Shown in pieces: positions 1 to 9,714 of a stretch of DNA of 64,000 nucleotides. A program made the translations under genes and the position numbers. This DNA comes from Aculops lycopersici (Eukaryota; Arthropoda; Arachnida; Trombidiformes; Eriophyidae), in the NCBI GenBank assembly GCA_015350385.1, contig WNKI01000001.1, forward strand, positions 10,099,118-10,163,117, given 5' to 3'. Under the pieces are notes generated by a model. The model was given only the letters and a program-made list of their open reading frames with translations, was not told the DNA's origin and searched no databases. Every line of letters begins with the position of its first letter. Position 1 is the first letter of the stretch.

Positions 1-1134
1 ATGGTGCTTACCACTATGATACACTTCTCTGCAACTTTTTTTGGGTATCGCTGCAGTAACTACCGTGCACTATGACATAACAGCTACCAACTAGGCTAAC
101 TGCAGCTTAAATTTGAAATTGCGCGCCAGGCGCACACAGCGCAGAACCGGATGTCCACACACGCGCGTCATCCACGCCGCTGCACGCTACACGCTGCACG
201 CACCGCACGCGCCTGTTGCACGCGCCAAAATTCGTATTCACCGCACTTGTTGACTACGCGCCAAAATTATCTCTCTCAGTATTATCTAATTGCTCAATTT
301 ATTCAAACAACATCAATTATCACTATAATATCACCCAATATTAGTATTCTACTCATCAAGACGAACATTTAGACATAAGGAGGTCGTGCAATAACCTAGT
401 GTGCACCCACACTGTTGCCGACCCTCCGCGTGATAATTTTCTGCAATCTACCATCTAGTTACCACCGATATTATTTATTCCATATATCATATTATCTATC
501 TATTCACTAACTAAAAGATTCTCCTCAAGAATAGCTTCAATTTGATCTATTATACATAGCATAACTCTCGCAATTCAAGAAGATAAAAAATATTTTCGAC
601 CTCAAGATATCCAAATTTTGCAATCCTGACACCGACCCAAAGGTAGTCATTACTCCAAAACTATATCGAATTAGACATCATATTAGCACTTAAACTACTC
701 GTTACTATTAGAGCTTTCTTTTGATACCCTATTCACTACTTAATCTGCGATATTAACGAAGATAGCATATACATTTCCGTTTCCAAAAATTAGGGCGCCA
801 GACCCCAAATTATCACCTAATTACATACCTATTGACCAAACTACATATTATTAGCTTTTCATTCAGCATTTAATCCAATCAGCAAGCCATAACCTTTCTT
901 TTGATACCTTATTCAGCACCTAATTCACGATATTAGAGAAATCAGAACGAAAAACGAAATAGTGATATCCAAAATCTACCCTGAGACAGCGTGACGTTCC
1001 ACCTAAAGATATACTCAGCTCCATTATTACGGCTTATTATCCATCCATTGAGCACTTAAAAGCTTCATCTAGGCCTATTGTCTCCTAATAACACCACTTT
1101 AGCAGTTAACTAACCTCCACAGCAAAAAATAACC
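1..1134. other. AT-rich leader upstream of the PHD-chromodomain ORF
   Basis: No convincing coding sequence. A 73-codon open stretch at 151-372 is low-complexity and judged spurious. Apart from the degenerate repeat at 660-1085, I see neither a copy of the LTR found at 3179-3409 nor remnants of reverse transcriptase or integrase. The stretch is AT-rich and ends with an A-rich segment just before the ATG at 1135. It may be the 5' untranslated leader of a mobile element whose 5' end lies outside the window. Confidence 0.4.
660..1085. repeat. Degenerate tandem repeat, period about 180-186 bp
   Basis: Three related blocks precede the large ORF. The phrase AGCAYTTAA recurs at 685, 865 and 1051, spacings of 180 and 186. 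A longer match pairs about 715-764 with 895-944, both starting with a CTTTCTTTTGATACC-like string followed by TATTCA and later GATATTA. Copies are diverged, so this is an old array or a structured leader. It lies upstream of the PHD-chromodomain ORF and may belong to the same element. Confidence 0.5.
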
Positions 1135-3033
1135 ATGTCTCACCTTGGAATTCCTGACACCGCCAATCTCTGTTATTTCAACTGCCACCGTGAATCAACT
1201 CGCTATTACCTCTGCGTTGACTGTAAACTCGGATATCATCAAGAATGCCATCCTAATCACAAACCAGAGCTCAAACTACCGTTTAGATGTAACACCTGCG
1301 TCAATCGAAGGATGAGAGGACAACAAGAACCTGTCGTTACTGACCCAACTCCGACAGGACCGGTAACACGTGCTGCCAGCATCTTCAATCTATCCCGAGT
1401 CCAAGCCCTAGCATTGAGCACAATCACTTTCCGTCGGAACATTGAAGATCTCGACACTTCGCTAAACCCATGGGATCTCTCTACTGACAGCAACCAAGAT
1501 GAGAATTCCCATCCTAGAGACCCGCCACCTTTCGTTCCGCCTAGCACCCAGGAATTCGAAAACCTCGGCATGCCCAAGGAATCGGTTCCTTCTCTAGCAA
1601 TAGAAGCAGCGCCCAAACAAGCAAATCCTCCTGCCGAACCAGGAGCACAAGCCGAGATGGAAGTCGAATTGATGCCAGCATCCTTGCCAACACCTGAGCC
1701 GACACCAGAGACGACGCCCGACCCAATATCAGAGTCACAACAGGATGTAGTCCAACAGTCAGAAAAGGATCCCGAGACAGAGAAGCAGTCAGAGTCCCAG
1801 TTAGACGCAACTCAAGCTTTAAATCAAGTAGTAACACAAGCTTCACAGCCACCAGAGGGTCAAGCTGAGCCACAAGTCGAGCCGTCCACTGATACAGAAC
1901 TACCTCAAGAACGAGCTGAGCAACTAAGGCCAGAGTTACCCGCCGAATCCGAGCCGCAAGCCCAACCAGATGAGCCTCCTGCCGAACAACCAGCTTTATC
2001 CCCAAACCAATCAACAGCTACCTCTGACACCGAAATAGTTCCACCTGCTACTAACGAAGAACCCCAACCTTTATCCGATGAACCTGCTATTATTATCGAA
2101 GAAGAACCTGGAACTTCCATGCAACATGAGCCAGCGCCACCACGTGTTCCCGGGCCTTCCGTGCGAATCAGACAAACAAGGCGTCGTATGACTAGGTCAT
2201 CACTCATTCCAAGACAAGAAGAAGCCTTCGAAGTTGACGAAATCATAGCCCACGACAAACTACCAAACAAACATCGCGAACTACAATTCAGGGTAAGATT
2301 CAGGGACTACGAAGCAGAGGATGACCTTTGGTTTGACGAAACAAAGATCCCTGAATGCTACGAACTAATTCAGAGCTATCGCCTTCTCAATAACCTCGGA
2401 CCTACTGGATTGCCTACACCAATCAATACAGGATTCACCCAGCAAATGCGCGTCGCCTCGAACCCTAACAACTGGATCCCATTCACTAAGATACCCGATC
2501 TCATCAAGAAATACAATAACAAGACTTATCCGCGCTCTATTCCTGTCGAAATATTCAAGAAACTTGGCGACCATGACACCATTTACGTCATCCAATTTGC
2601 TGCTCACGCTCTAGCTGGAATTTATTACGCTGCTAATAAGGACTTATATATCGCCGATGGACCCAATGCCATCACTGATTCCAAGTATTATCAAGTTATC
2701 GAATGCCTCGTGGGATCCAAGTTCACTCCTGTCCGTGTGCTAGGCCAAAATAGAGCTGACCATTGTGCTACCTCCGCTGCCCTCATTGCCATGGAATTCA
2801 TGCGAATTTACGGGAACAATCAATTGATGCCTAGTCAAATCAAACTCCCCAAATGGCGCACCGCTGCCATGGTCAAAGCTAACCACAAGGAGACCTCCGA
2901 GCGTATCACTAATTGGAAGCCTATCCAACAAAACGTCCCTGTCCAAAAATGTAGCAAATGCGACAAAACCTTCAAGTCCAACAATGGATCCAAATTCGTT
3001 AATCACCAAAGACTTTGCCGTGGAAACAAATAA
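1135..3033 (+). CDS. PHD finger - chromodomain - ULP1-like peptidase - zinc finger protein (probable retroelement ORF)
   Basis: A 632-residue protein of unknown function with four recognisable parts. Residues 13-55 form a PHD-type finger: C13, C17, C27, C30, H35, C38, C52, C55. Residues about 60-350 are disordered and rich in Pro, Glu and Gln. Residues about 365-417 read as a chromodomain, with a VDEIIAHDK start, an RVRFRDYEAEDDLWF core and an ELIQSY end. Residues about 480-565 carry H491, D508, Q538 and C544; the spacings H-D 17 and Q-C 6 equal those of the catalytic residues of yeast Ulp1 (peptidase family C48). The tail has a C2HC finger (C606, C609, H624, C628). A purine tract and probable LTR follow, so it is likely an element protein. 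Peptidase activity is inference; the usual Trp after the catalytic His is absent. No polymerase is encoded nearby. A domesticated host gene is the alternative. Confidence 0.75.
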   Translation: MSHLGIPDTANLCYFNCHRESTRYYLCVDCKLGYHQECHPNHKPELKLPFRCNTCVNRRMRGQQEPVVTDPTPTGPVTRAASIFNLSRVQALALSTITFRRNIEDLDTSLNPWDLSTDSNQDENSHPRDPPPFVPPSTQEFENLGMPKESVPSLAIEAAPKQANPPAEPGAQAEMEVELMPASLPTPEPTPETTPDPISESQQDVVQQSEKDPETEKQSESQLDATQALNQVVTQASQPPEGQAEPQVEPSTDTELPQERAEQLRPELPAESEPQAQPDEPPAEQPALSPNQSTATSDTEIVPPATNEEPQPLSDEPAIIIEEEPGTSMQHEPAPPRVPGPSVRIRQTRRRMTRSSLIPRQEEAFEVDEIIAHDKLPNKHRELQFRVRFRDYEAEDDLWFDETKIPECYELIQSYRLLNNLGPTGLPTPINTGFTQQMRVASNPNNWIPFTKIPDLIKKYNNKTYPRSIPVEIFKKLGDHDTIYVIQFAAHALAGIYYAANKDLYIADGPNAITDSKYYQVIECLVGSKFTPVRVLGQNRADHCATSAALIAMEFMRIYGNNQLMPSQIKLPKWRTAAMVKANHKETSERITNWKPIQQNVPVQKCSKCDKTFKSNNGSKFVNHQRLCRGNK

Positions 3034-3160
3034 CTCTCATCGCTTATTATATTACTACTCATTACTTACTGATTATCTCTAATATCACTTATTATACGCA
3101 ATATTACTCACTGCAAACAGCTCAAATCTCACTACCACTGTAAACGATGGTCGTCTCCGT

Positions 3161-3173
3161 AAAGGGGGAAGGG
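3161..3173 (+). other. Purine-rich tract (putative polypurine tract)
   Basis: The 13 bases AAAGGGGGAAGGG sit five bases before the proposed LTR start at 3179 and 127 bases after the ORF stop. This is where a plus-strand primer tract lies in LTR retroelements. The small gap before the LTR is slightly unusual. Confidence 0.45.
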
Positions 3174-3178
3174 TGATG

Positions 3179-3409
3179 TGTCATGCCGTTCCCTTGCGGC
3201 GCGCATCTCGTCGACGCCCATCTACCCGACTTTAACGCTTTCCCGACGACCCGAAGCTGTATATAAACCCAACACACATAAATAAACGTAGCAGTCTTTC
3301 TCATAGTAAAACCAGTCAAAACCACTAGTCTCTACTCTCAACTTTATTTTGTACTACTGAAGTCACTGTGTGCGCAATCTTCCCTTTATTTTGTCCCCGC
3401 GGCATAACA
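3179..3409 (+). mobile_element. Probable long terminal repeat (3' LTR or solo LTR)
   Basis: A 231-bp segment starts TGTCATGCCG and ends CGGCATAACA, whose reverse complement is TGTTATGCCG. The ends thus form a 9/10 inverted repeat with TG...CA termini, as in LTRs. Inside are a TATA box (3260-3267), an initiator-like GCAGTC 33 bases further on, and a T-rich 3' half. A purine tract precedes it. No second copy is in the window, so the 5' LTR must lie upstream of position 1 or be lost, and no target-site duplication can be verified. The family cannot be assigned; the chromodomain in the ORF would fit the Ty3 lineage. Confidence 0.5.
3260..3295 (+). promoter_or_regulatory. TATA box and initiator inside the putative LTR
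   Basis: TATATAAA at 3260-3267 is followed by GCAGTC with its A at 3293, a 33-base spacing. The CNBP-like gene's promoter in this window has the same spacing, which supports a real Pol II core promoter. Confidence 0.5.
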
Positions 3410-4209
3410 CCTCACTTTGAAAGAGAGGAGAGAGGGAGAGCTGCTGCCACATGACAAGCCTCAACACTAACACACAAAATACACTCACACTTCCACTGTC
3501 GCCGCCACCGGTGCTACGCAATGTGAGCATCGCAGAATAGTGCTCCATATAAGACACTTGACTCTCTAGACCTACGAAAGTCAAAAGGTGTTGATTCGTG
3601 GTGCTCAGCTTGTATCAAACTGATAGCAACACATGGCTGATCAATGTTATTGTTCGATGAACTAACGGTCTTAGCCATGACAAGTTCTCGCAATATCAGG
3701 AGCAACTCAATTTTGCATGATCTAGGCTCTCGTCTGGCGTCGGGTTCACTGGACATTCAGGATCACTGTGGTGATGCGGCCCCGATATTACACAGATTTC
3801 GGTCAAAGCTGCAACAATATGTTTCATCTACCTTGGGTGGCTCGATTGGAACATAGGTCACTATCGATGGCAATTGGAAACCACTTATTGTGGAATGAGC
3901 GAACCGAAAGTAAAGAAACTGGTCCAGATGAGAAACATGCGCAAGAGGTCATGCGTGATGCCGCGCGATCAGCTGGTAAAAATCATAACATTGGAGAACA
4001 TGATTACTAGGAGTCCTAGTCTAGGACATCTTATTCCATGAAACAACCACTACCGACTTCAATGAATTGTTTGTATCATATAGATCAATCGGATATATCG
4101 TGTCGTCATTTAATTTAACCATGAATTATATTCCAACAATGAATTGAGTACCATTTATTATACTCAGCTGTATTCTTTGGGATATCCTCAAGAGCACTTC
4201 AGATTCAGG
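3410..4209. other. Spacer without a supported gene
   Basis: Only short overlapping open frames on both strands (for example 3644-3856 and 3768-4010), with no recognisable domain. It separates the LTR-like segment from the CENP-B-type ORF. Nothing else seen. Confidence 0.4.
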
Positions 4210-4872
4210 ATGCCGAGGTGTAATCTGACTCTTAGGCAGAAATGTCAAATTATTGAATTGCACAAGGACCAATCTACCGATGCAATTGCGAAAAAATTCC
4301 ATGTTCACCCCTCGACCGTGCTGAGAACCTTGAAAAAGAAAAACAAAATCTTGGATCAAGCATCTCGAGTAAATTTCAATTTCAAAACAGTCCAAACAAA
4401 TCTCAGTGGCGAAGAGCACGATATTATGGTGCTTGAGTATATCAAAGCCAGACAAGAGGCCGATGAGCCTATATCTATCAAGGACATTTGTGATAAAGCA
4501 TTAGAGTGTGCCAAAGATCTAAATAGAAACATCAAATCTAAACGAGGTTGGTGGAGGCGATTTAAGTTTCGTTGTAATATAGTTCGATCGCGTGTTCAAA
4601 ACAAACCCCCCTCTGCCGGCCCACTGATTGAATCTTCTCCCAAGAAGGATAAGAATGGAAAGAAGGCAAAAACGATTGTCGACAAGAAGAATAAGAAGCA
4701 TGAGTCATTGAAAGGTAAGAAGCAAAACTATACCTTTAAAATAAGAGCTTATCCTCTCAATACAACGAAAGCAACAACAGCAACAACTATAACGACATCG
4801 TCAACAAACATGAAATCAGTAGCATCTGAGAACGAGCCCTCTTCAGAAGCCAGTGTCACAAATCAAGCTTGA
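4210..4872 (+). CDS. CENP-B/pogo-type DNA-binding protein without transposase core
   Basis: A 220-residue basic protein starting MPRCNLTLRQK at the first in-frame ATG; the open frame runs upstream to 4144 but has no ATG there. Residues about 5-50 form a Psq/CENP-B N-terminal helix-turn-helix (CQIIELHKDQST, then AIAKKFHVHPSTV). Residues about 70-125 form a second, Tc5/CENP-B-type helix-turn-helix ending in a KRGWWRRFKFR motif. The rest is a Lys-rich then Ser/Thr-rich tail. Pogo/Tigger transposases have a DDE nuclease after these two modules; none is present and the frame simply ends, so this is either a truncated transposon relic or a domesticated DNA-binding protein. The intact frame favours recent origin or selection. 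It lies 0.8 kb from the LTR-bearing element and is convergent with coronin. Confidence 0.7.
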   Translation: MPRCNLTLRQKCQIIELHKDQSTDAIAKKFHVHPSTVLRTLKKKNKILDQASRVNFNFKTVQTNLSGEEHDIMVLEYIKARQEADEPISIKDICDKALECAKDLNRNIKSKRGWWRRFKFRCNIVRSRVQNKPPSAGPLIESSPKKDKNGKKAKTIVDKKNKKHESLKGKKQNYTFKIRAYPLNTTKATTATTITTSSTNMKSVASENEPSSEASVTNQA

Positions 4873-5282
4873 ACTCTCATTAAACTATCTCGTTCAATGT
4901 ATTTAAGGCTGATATCTCTCTTATATTTACATTCTATCACAAGCTCGATCCTTTATTTGTTTGTGTATGTATATAAAATCTACAGTTTCAGATCATGCTG
5001 AGGATCATCGGAGAGCGACCGACTCGTCGTCACACTTGTACTGATGGGTCACTGACAATGATGATGAGTTTATGATGAGAATAGCGATAAAGCCGGAGGG
5101 ATTTGATTTGCTTTTGATTTAAGGAAAACATATATTTGATCATGGAAGACAATCGGTGGAGTGTCCCTTAATGGTCCATCATGTATAGTGGTGGTGGGTC
5201 ATCGTGTCTCGTGCTCTCGTTTGAACTTGCAACTCGCGCTCTCCATATCTAATCTAAATTAAAAGTTACTTGGACTAATAGC
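4873..5282. other. Convergent 3' region between the CENP-B-like gene and coronin
   Basis: Two genes meet tail to tail across 410 bp. The stretch presumably holds both 3' UTRs; nothing else is recognisable. Confidence 0.4.
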
Positions 5283-6854
5283 TCAGCTATCTCCGTTATC
5301 ATTGACATTCATCCTTTCAAGGTCTCTGATTCTGACTTCATGTTTCAAGACGATGGCCTTCATCTTATGCAACTCGTCGCTGAGCTCGTTGACACGAGTC
5401 AATAACTCGCCATTGGACTTCTGGGCTTTCTTGAGTTCATCCATCATTCCAGGGTCTATATTCGTCATCGAGACTGGATCTGGGGTGGTAGAGCCTTTGC
5501 TGTAGCTACCACTAAGACTCTTCGAGCTTCCATTGCTTGCAACATCATTGTTGGATGGGGCTGCCGAGGCAGAGGGTACCTTGAATCTGGACTCAAGCTT
5601 GTTATTCAATCCTGTGCCTGTCTTTCGTTTGAGTCCTGTGCTTAAACCTTTGCCACCCTCTATAAGTTTTGCTTGGTATCCCTCTCGGGGTGAGAATAAT
5701 ACTGGCGGCCTTGTCTCCCCAGCTATCCATTCTTCGGCAGTTAGCGCTGGTACATCGGCCATGGTATCCGGATAGATGTCATCCTGGAAGAGATCAGATT
5801 TGCGAGGTACAGTGAAAGAGAGAACTTCGCAAAGACCTTTTGTGTGTAACTTATAAAATCTGGCAATTTCACAGCTGAGAACATCACAGCCACGCTTGGG
5901 CATGCAACCCATTCCCCTCTGGGGCTCGGGAGATTGGTAGGTATTGATGTAGTGGATGTAGGGTGCCTCCTCGGTTATTTCAAAGTAGCGCAAGTTACTG
6001 TCGCCCTTAGCGCAAAGGTACAATAGATTGACATCGGGATCATAGAACGGAAATAAAACTCCGTTACTCGTATCTAGAACCTCCATTACAATGGTCTCCT
6101 TGAGATTTGAATCCTTTCGCAGAGCATACTGTCTCTCGCTCATACGTGAAAAACCGGTGGTTAAAATAAGATCATTCTTCAAATAAACAATCCTTTGTGG
6201 CTTGGCACCTTCGTGGCCCTCACCCTCGGCCTCACACTCGCCAGTTCGTGCATCGTAAATACGAATCTTCTTGTCCTTGCAGGTGGTCGCAAGTCGGCTA
6301 CCGTCCCAATTCCACGCACAATGGAATGCTAAATCTGGATGGTCAATAACTGTCACTGCCTCAGCTGTACCAACGTCCCAAATGATTATTCTGTTGTCAG
6401 ATCCTGAACTAAGCAAGATATTTTGTGCGCTTGGATGCCACAGAACCATCCCAACTCGACGCTGGTGACCAACTAACTCGGCGGCTGGCTCGGTTAGTGT
6501 TTCTGTCAGTCCTCCCTCTGGAATCTGCCAAACTCTAACAATTGCATCATCAGATGCACTTGCAATGATGTGATCGTCGAATGGCGACCACTGAATGTCG
6601 AGAACGGCACCTTTGTGGCCGGCAACCAATGGAGCATTTGGATCAATTTTACCTGTCTGCTTGAGAGTTATCACAAGGAAAGCGCCGCCTCCGGCTGCCT
6701 CAGTCACGATGGCCAAGAACTTTGGGTTGACAGCGCAAAAGTTGCTGTCCCAAGAGTTCTTCGTGATTCTAATATTATCATAACATTGCTCCTTCCTTAG
6801 TGCTTGACCGAAGACGTGCCTGAACTTTGAGTCCCGCACCACTCTAAATGACAT
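5283..6854 (-). CDS. coro: Coronin (type I), actin-binding WD40 protein
   Basis: A 523-residue protein with the canonical coronin start MSFRVVRDSKFRHVFGQ. Coronins bind F-actin and the Arp2/3 complex and control actin turnover at the cortex and in endocytosis. WD40 blades fill about residues 70-400, with clear repeats at about 77-110 (ending VRVW), 127-160 (ending IIIWD) and 175-207 (ending IRIYD). A linker rich in Ser, Gly and Asn follows at about 405-470, then a C-terminal leucine-heptad coiled coil at about 473-517, the trimerisation segment of type I coronins. Length is near the family norm, slightly extended in the linker. The frame is uninterrupted, unusual for a metazoan coronin gene. 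It is divergent from NDUFS1. Confidence 0.97.
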   Translation of the reverse strand: MSFRVVRDSKFRHVFGQALRKEQCYDNIRITKNSWDSNFCAVNPKFLAIVTEAAGGGAFLVITLKQTGKIDPNAPLVAGHKGAVLDIQWSPFDDHIIASASDDAIVRVWQIPEGGLTETLTEPAAELVGHQRRVGMVLWHPSAQNILLSSGSDNRIIIWDVGTAEAVTVIDHPDLAFHCAWNWDGSRLATTCKDKKIRIYDARTGECEAEGEGHEGAKPQRIVYLKNDLILTTGFSRMSERQYALRKDSNLKETIVMEVLDTSNGVLFPFYDPDVNLLYLCAKGDSNLRYFEITEEAPYIHYINTYQSPEPQRGMGCMPKRGCDVLSCEIARFYKLHTKGLCEVLSFTVPRKSDLFQDDIYPDTMADVPALTAEEWIAGETRPPVLFSPREGYQAKLIEGGKGLSTGLKRKTGTGLNNKLESRFKVPSASAAPSNNDVASNGSSKSLSGSYSKGSTTPDPVSMTNIDPGMMDELKKAQKSNGELLTRVNELSDELHKMKAIVLKHEVRIRDLERMNVNDNGDS

Positions 6855-7500
6855 GTTTCTTTTGTATCTGTTGTGGAAATTAAAAGTTCTGATCTAGGTG
6901 TGAGGTGATTAGATGGCTGAACGGATTTTGAAATGGATGATTGGAATATACTGATAGATTAAAATCATGGAATAAGATTATTAAGCTCAATAATTGTCTA
7001 TGTTGTTATGATATAAATATAAACAAGGACGTTTACCTGAGATTTGATGTGGCGTTGAAATGGACCATCAACTATGGGTTTTCTGTGTGTAACTCCCTGT
7101 CCATCTAGATGGGCGAGTATTTTCATTCGAATTTTGGGGGATGTAAGCCGAGTGCAAATTCAACAAAACTGCCTGAAACTCTCGCATGAGCGAGTCAATT
7201 GTGGCTTTGGCAGGCAGTGCGTCCCTTTGCCACTCGTTCACTGCAGGCTACTGCTTACTCTGCTTTTCAATCTCAACAGCCTCTCCATCTCCTGCTCATT
7301 CGAAATCCCAGCGATCGTGTCGCCCTGTGCGAGCTAGCAAGCGGACAGGCAATTGAATGCATGGTGCTCCAATGTTGTTGTTTCTGTTTCCGAAATAAAC
7401 TCTCGTTTCCATTTTGCCTATCAGTTGAGTTTACTATTATACATGTCATATTATAGAGATTTACTGTTTCTAACTGGTATCATAGGTCAACTTCAATATC
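6855..7500. other. Bidirectional upstream region of coronin and NDUFS1
   Basis: The 646 bp between two divergent start codons must hold both promoters and 5' UTRs. No TATA box at a convincing distance from either ATG and no ORF with a recognisable domain. A TCAACTTCAATATC segment immediately precedes the NDUFS1 ATG. Confidence 0.4.
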
Positions 7501-9714
7501 ATGCAGTGTGCAGGAACACTAATCAAGCCTCTCAGAGGCTCGAATTGGAAAGCAATTCGCTCAATAAGAGCCCAATCCACAGCAAGTGTGACTAGTACCC
7601 CAAAACCAAACCTTGCCGAAGTCTGGATTGACAATAAGAGGGTTGAGGTGGAACCCGGCACGACTATATTAGAAGCAGCAGCTAAAGTTGGAGTCGAAAT
7701 CCCCAGATTTTGCTATCATGAGAGGCTTTCGGTTGCAGGCAACTGTCGTATGTGTCTCGTCGAAGTTGAGAAAAGCGTCAAACCTGTAGCCTCTTGCGCA
7801 ATGCCCGTGATGAACGGAATGAAGATTCACACTCAATCGGAGAAGGCAAGAAGAGCTAGAGAGGGTGTTATGGAGTTTTTATTGCAAAACCATCCCCTTG
7901 ACTGTCCAGTCTGTGACCAAGGTGGAGAGTGCGACCTCCAAGATCAAGCGATGACTTTTGGTTCAGATAGATCGAGACTACAAATAGACAAGGACAGTAA
8001 GAGAGCAGTTGAGGACAAAAACGTTGGCCCTCTAATCAAAACTATTATGACTAGATGTATTCATTGCACTCGCTGTGTTAGATTTATGAACGAGGTTGCG
8101 GGAGTAGATGATCTTGGTACCTATGGACGAGGTAACGAGATGCAAATCGGAACTTACCTAGCTAACACCCTACTCAAAACAGAGCTAAGTGGTAACATTG
8201 TTGACTTGTGCCCTGTTGGTGCTCTCACTGCCAAACCATATGCATTTGTAGCGAGACCTTGGGAGCTGAGAAGATTCGATTCGGTTGATGTGTTTGATGC
8301 AGTTGGGTCTAACATATCTATATGTCAGAGAGCCAATGATTTGCTTAGAATCATACCTAGGCCAAACGATGATGTCAACGAGGAGTGGCTAGCAGACAAA
8401 AGTAGACATGCAGCCGTGGATGGTTTGAAAGCTCAAAGAATAACAACGCCCATGGTGAGACCATCGCGCTCAGACTCTCTCCAAGTCTCAGAATGGCAAG
8501 ACGCACTTGTTACATTGGCTGAGTACATCAACCGAGTATCGAGGAATCCAAACAACATTGAGGCGATCATAGGACCCATGGTGGACCTAGAAACAATGGT
8601 CGCAGTCAAGGATTTGTTAAACAGCATGAACTGTGATAATGTTTATGTGCACTACGATAGCAGCCTAGATCCAAGCGCAATACCCACTCGCTCTGACTTG
8701 GACTTCAGAACTAACTACCTATTTAACACAACTATCGCTGGCCTAGAATTAAATGAGATTGATTACTTACTGATTGTTGGTTCGAATCCTAGATTTGAGG
8801 CCCCATTAATGAATGCCCGGATCAGAAAGGCTTGGAGAAATCATGCGCTCAACGATATTGGAGTCATTGGCCCGAAGGATATGGATCTTTTGTACGGATA
8901 TGATCACCTCGGTGAGACTGTTGAAACTGTTCAAAGTATTCTAGATGGAAAACACCAAGTTTGCAAGGTGTTAAAGAATGCGAAGAACCCAGCAATCATT
9001 TTGGGTCAACAACTAGGTTCAGGTCCACAGTGTAGCCCAGGCTCACTATATAGACTTGTCAGAAGTCTGGCCGACAAATACCATGCCAAATTCAATGTTT
9101 TGACAAGCCAAGCTTCTCATAATGCTGCCTTCGATCTCGGTCTCAAGCCGACCACCGAGCGAGTAGTAAAAGAGAGTGCCGATGCATCTTTGACCCTTTT
9201 GTTTGGTGTTGATGACAAGAATCTACCTCTAGCTAAAAACACTCTAGTTGTTTACCAGGGACACACAGGAGATTATGGCGCCGAGATGGCTGATGTGGTT
9301 CTGCCGGGTTTAGCTTATACCGAGAAACAAGGCATATACGTTAATATGGAAGGTAGAGTTCAGCAGACCTTATCTGCAGTCTCTGGTCCAGGTGTAGCGA
9401 GGGAGGATTGGCAAATCGTTCGTGCTCTTTCGGAACTTTTGGACAAAACTCTGCCATATGATTCTCTCGTCGAGTTGAGAGAAAGAATCAGAGATATAGC
9501 CCCACATCTAGTTAGACATTCATATTTGAGGATCGAGCCAAGCACATTATTAGATCCACGTAGGTTAGACAATAGCTCAAAGGACAAGTTGAACTCGGGA
9601 GCCAAGTTACAACCTAAACTCAGTGACATGGTAGACTATTATCAAACGGACGCAATATCTAGAAACTCCAAGATCATGGAGAATTGTGTCAACGCTGTCA
9701 AGAATGGTATTTAA
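7501..9714 (+). CDS. NDUFS1: NADH-ubiquinone oxidoreductase 75 kDa subunit (complex I)
   Basis: A 737-residue, single-exon gene for the largest subunit of mitochondrial complex I, which passes electrons through iron-sulfur clusters of the matrix arm. The first about 28 residues are basic and Ser-rich, a mitochondrial presequence. A ferredoxin-like [2Fe-2S] site uses C71, C82, C85 and C99, and the next cluster uses H131, C135, C138 and C144, with the spacing of the bovine subunit. A further CIHCTRC [4Fe-4S] motif follows, then the molybdopterin-oxidoreductase-like domain to the C terminus. Length and motifs are complete. A decayed copy of its 3' end lies at 12693-13235. Confidence 0.98.
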   Translation: MQCAGTLIKPLRGSNWKAIRSIRAQSTASVTSTPKPNLAEVWIDNKRVEVEPGTTILEAAAKVGVEIPRFCYHERLSVAGNCRMCLVEVEKSVKPVASCAMPVMNGMKIHTQSEKARRAREGVMEFLLQNHPLDCPVCDQGGECDLQDQAMTFGSDRSRLQIDKDSKRAVEDKNVGPLIKTIMTRCIHCTRCVRFMNEVAGVDDLGTYGRGNEMQIGTYLANTLLKTELSGNIVDLCPVGALTAKPYAFVARPWELRRFDSVDVFDAVGSNISICQRANDLLRIIPRPNDDVNEEWLADKSRHAAVDGLKAQRITTPMVRPSRSDSLQVSEWQDALVTLAEYINRVSRNPNNIEAIIGPMVDLETMVAVKDLLNSMNCDNVYVHYDSSLDPSAIPTRSDLDFRTNYLFNTTIAGLELNEIDYLLIVGSNPRFEAPLMNARIRKAWRNHALNDIGVIGPKDMDLLYGYDHLGETVETVQSILDGKHQVCKVLKNAKNPAIILGQQLGSGPQCSPGSLYRLVRSLADKYHAKFNVLTSQASHNAAFDLGLKPTTERVVKESADASLTLLFGVDDKNLPLAKNTLVVYQGHTGDYGAEMADVVLPGLAYTEKQGIYVNMEGRVQQTLSAVSGPGVAREDWQIVRALSELLDKTLPYDSLVELRERIRDIAPHLVRHSYLRIEPSTLLDPRRLDNSSKDKLNSGAKLQPKLSDMVDYYQTDAISRNSKIMENCVNAVKNGI

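Noticed and set aside
1..33. tRNA D-arm-like string on the minus strand (ATAGTGGTAAGCA)
   Set aside because: It resembles box A of tRNA-Gly, but the proposed D-stem does not pair well and the rest would lie outside the window. It could also be read as a primer-binding site starting TGG at position 2; neither can be tested here.
151..372. 73-codon ORF with His/Thr-rich product
   Set aside because: Low-complexity, no domain, in an AT-rich leader.
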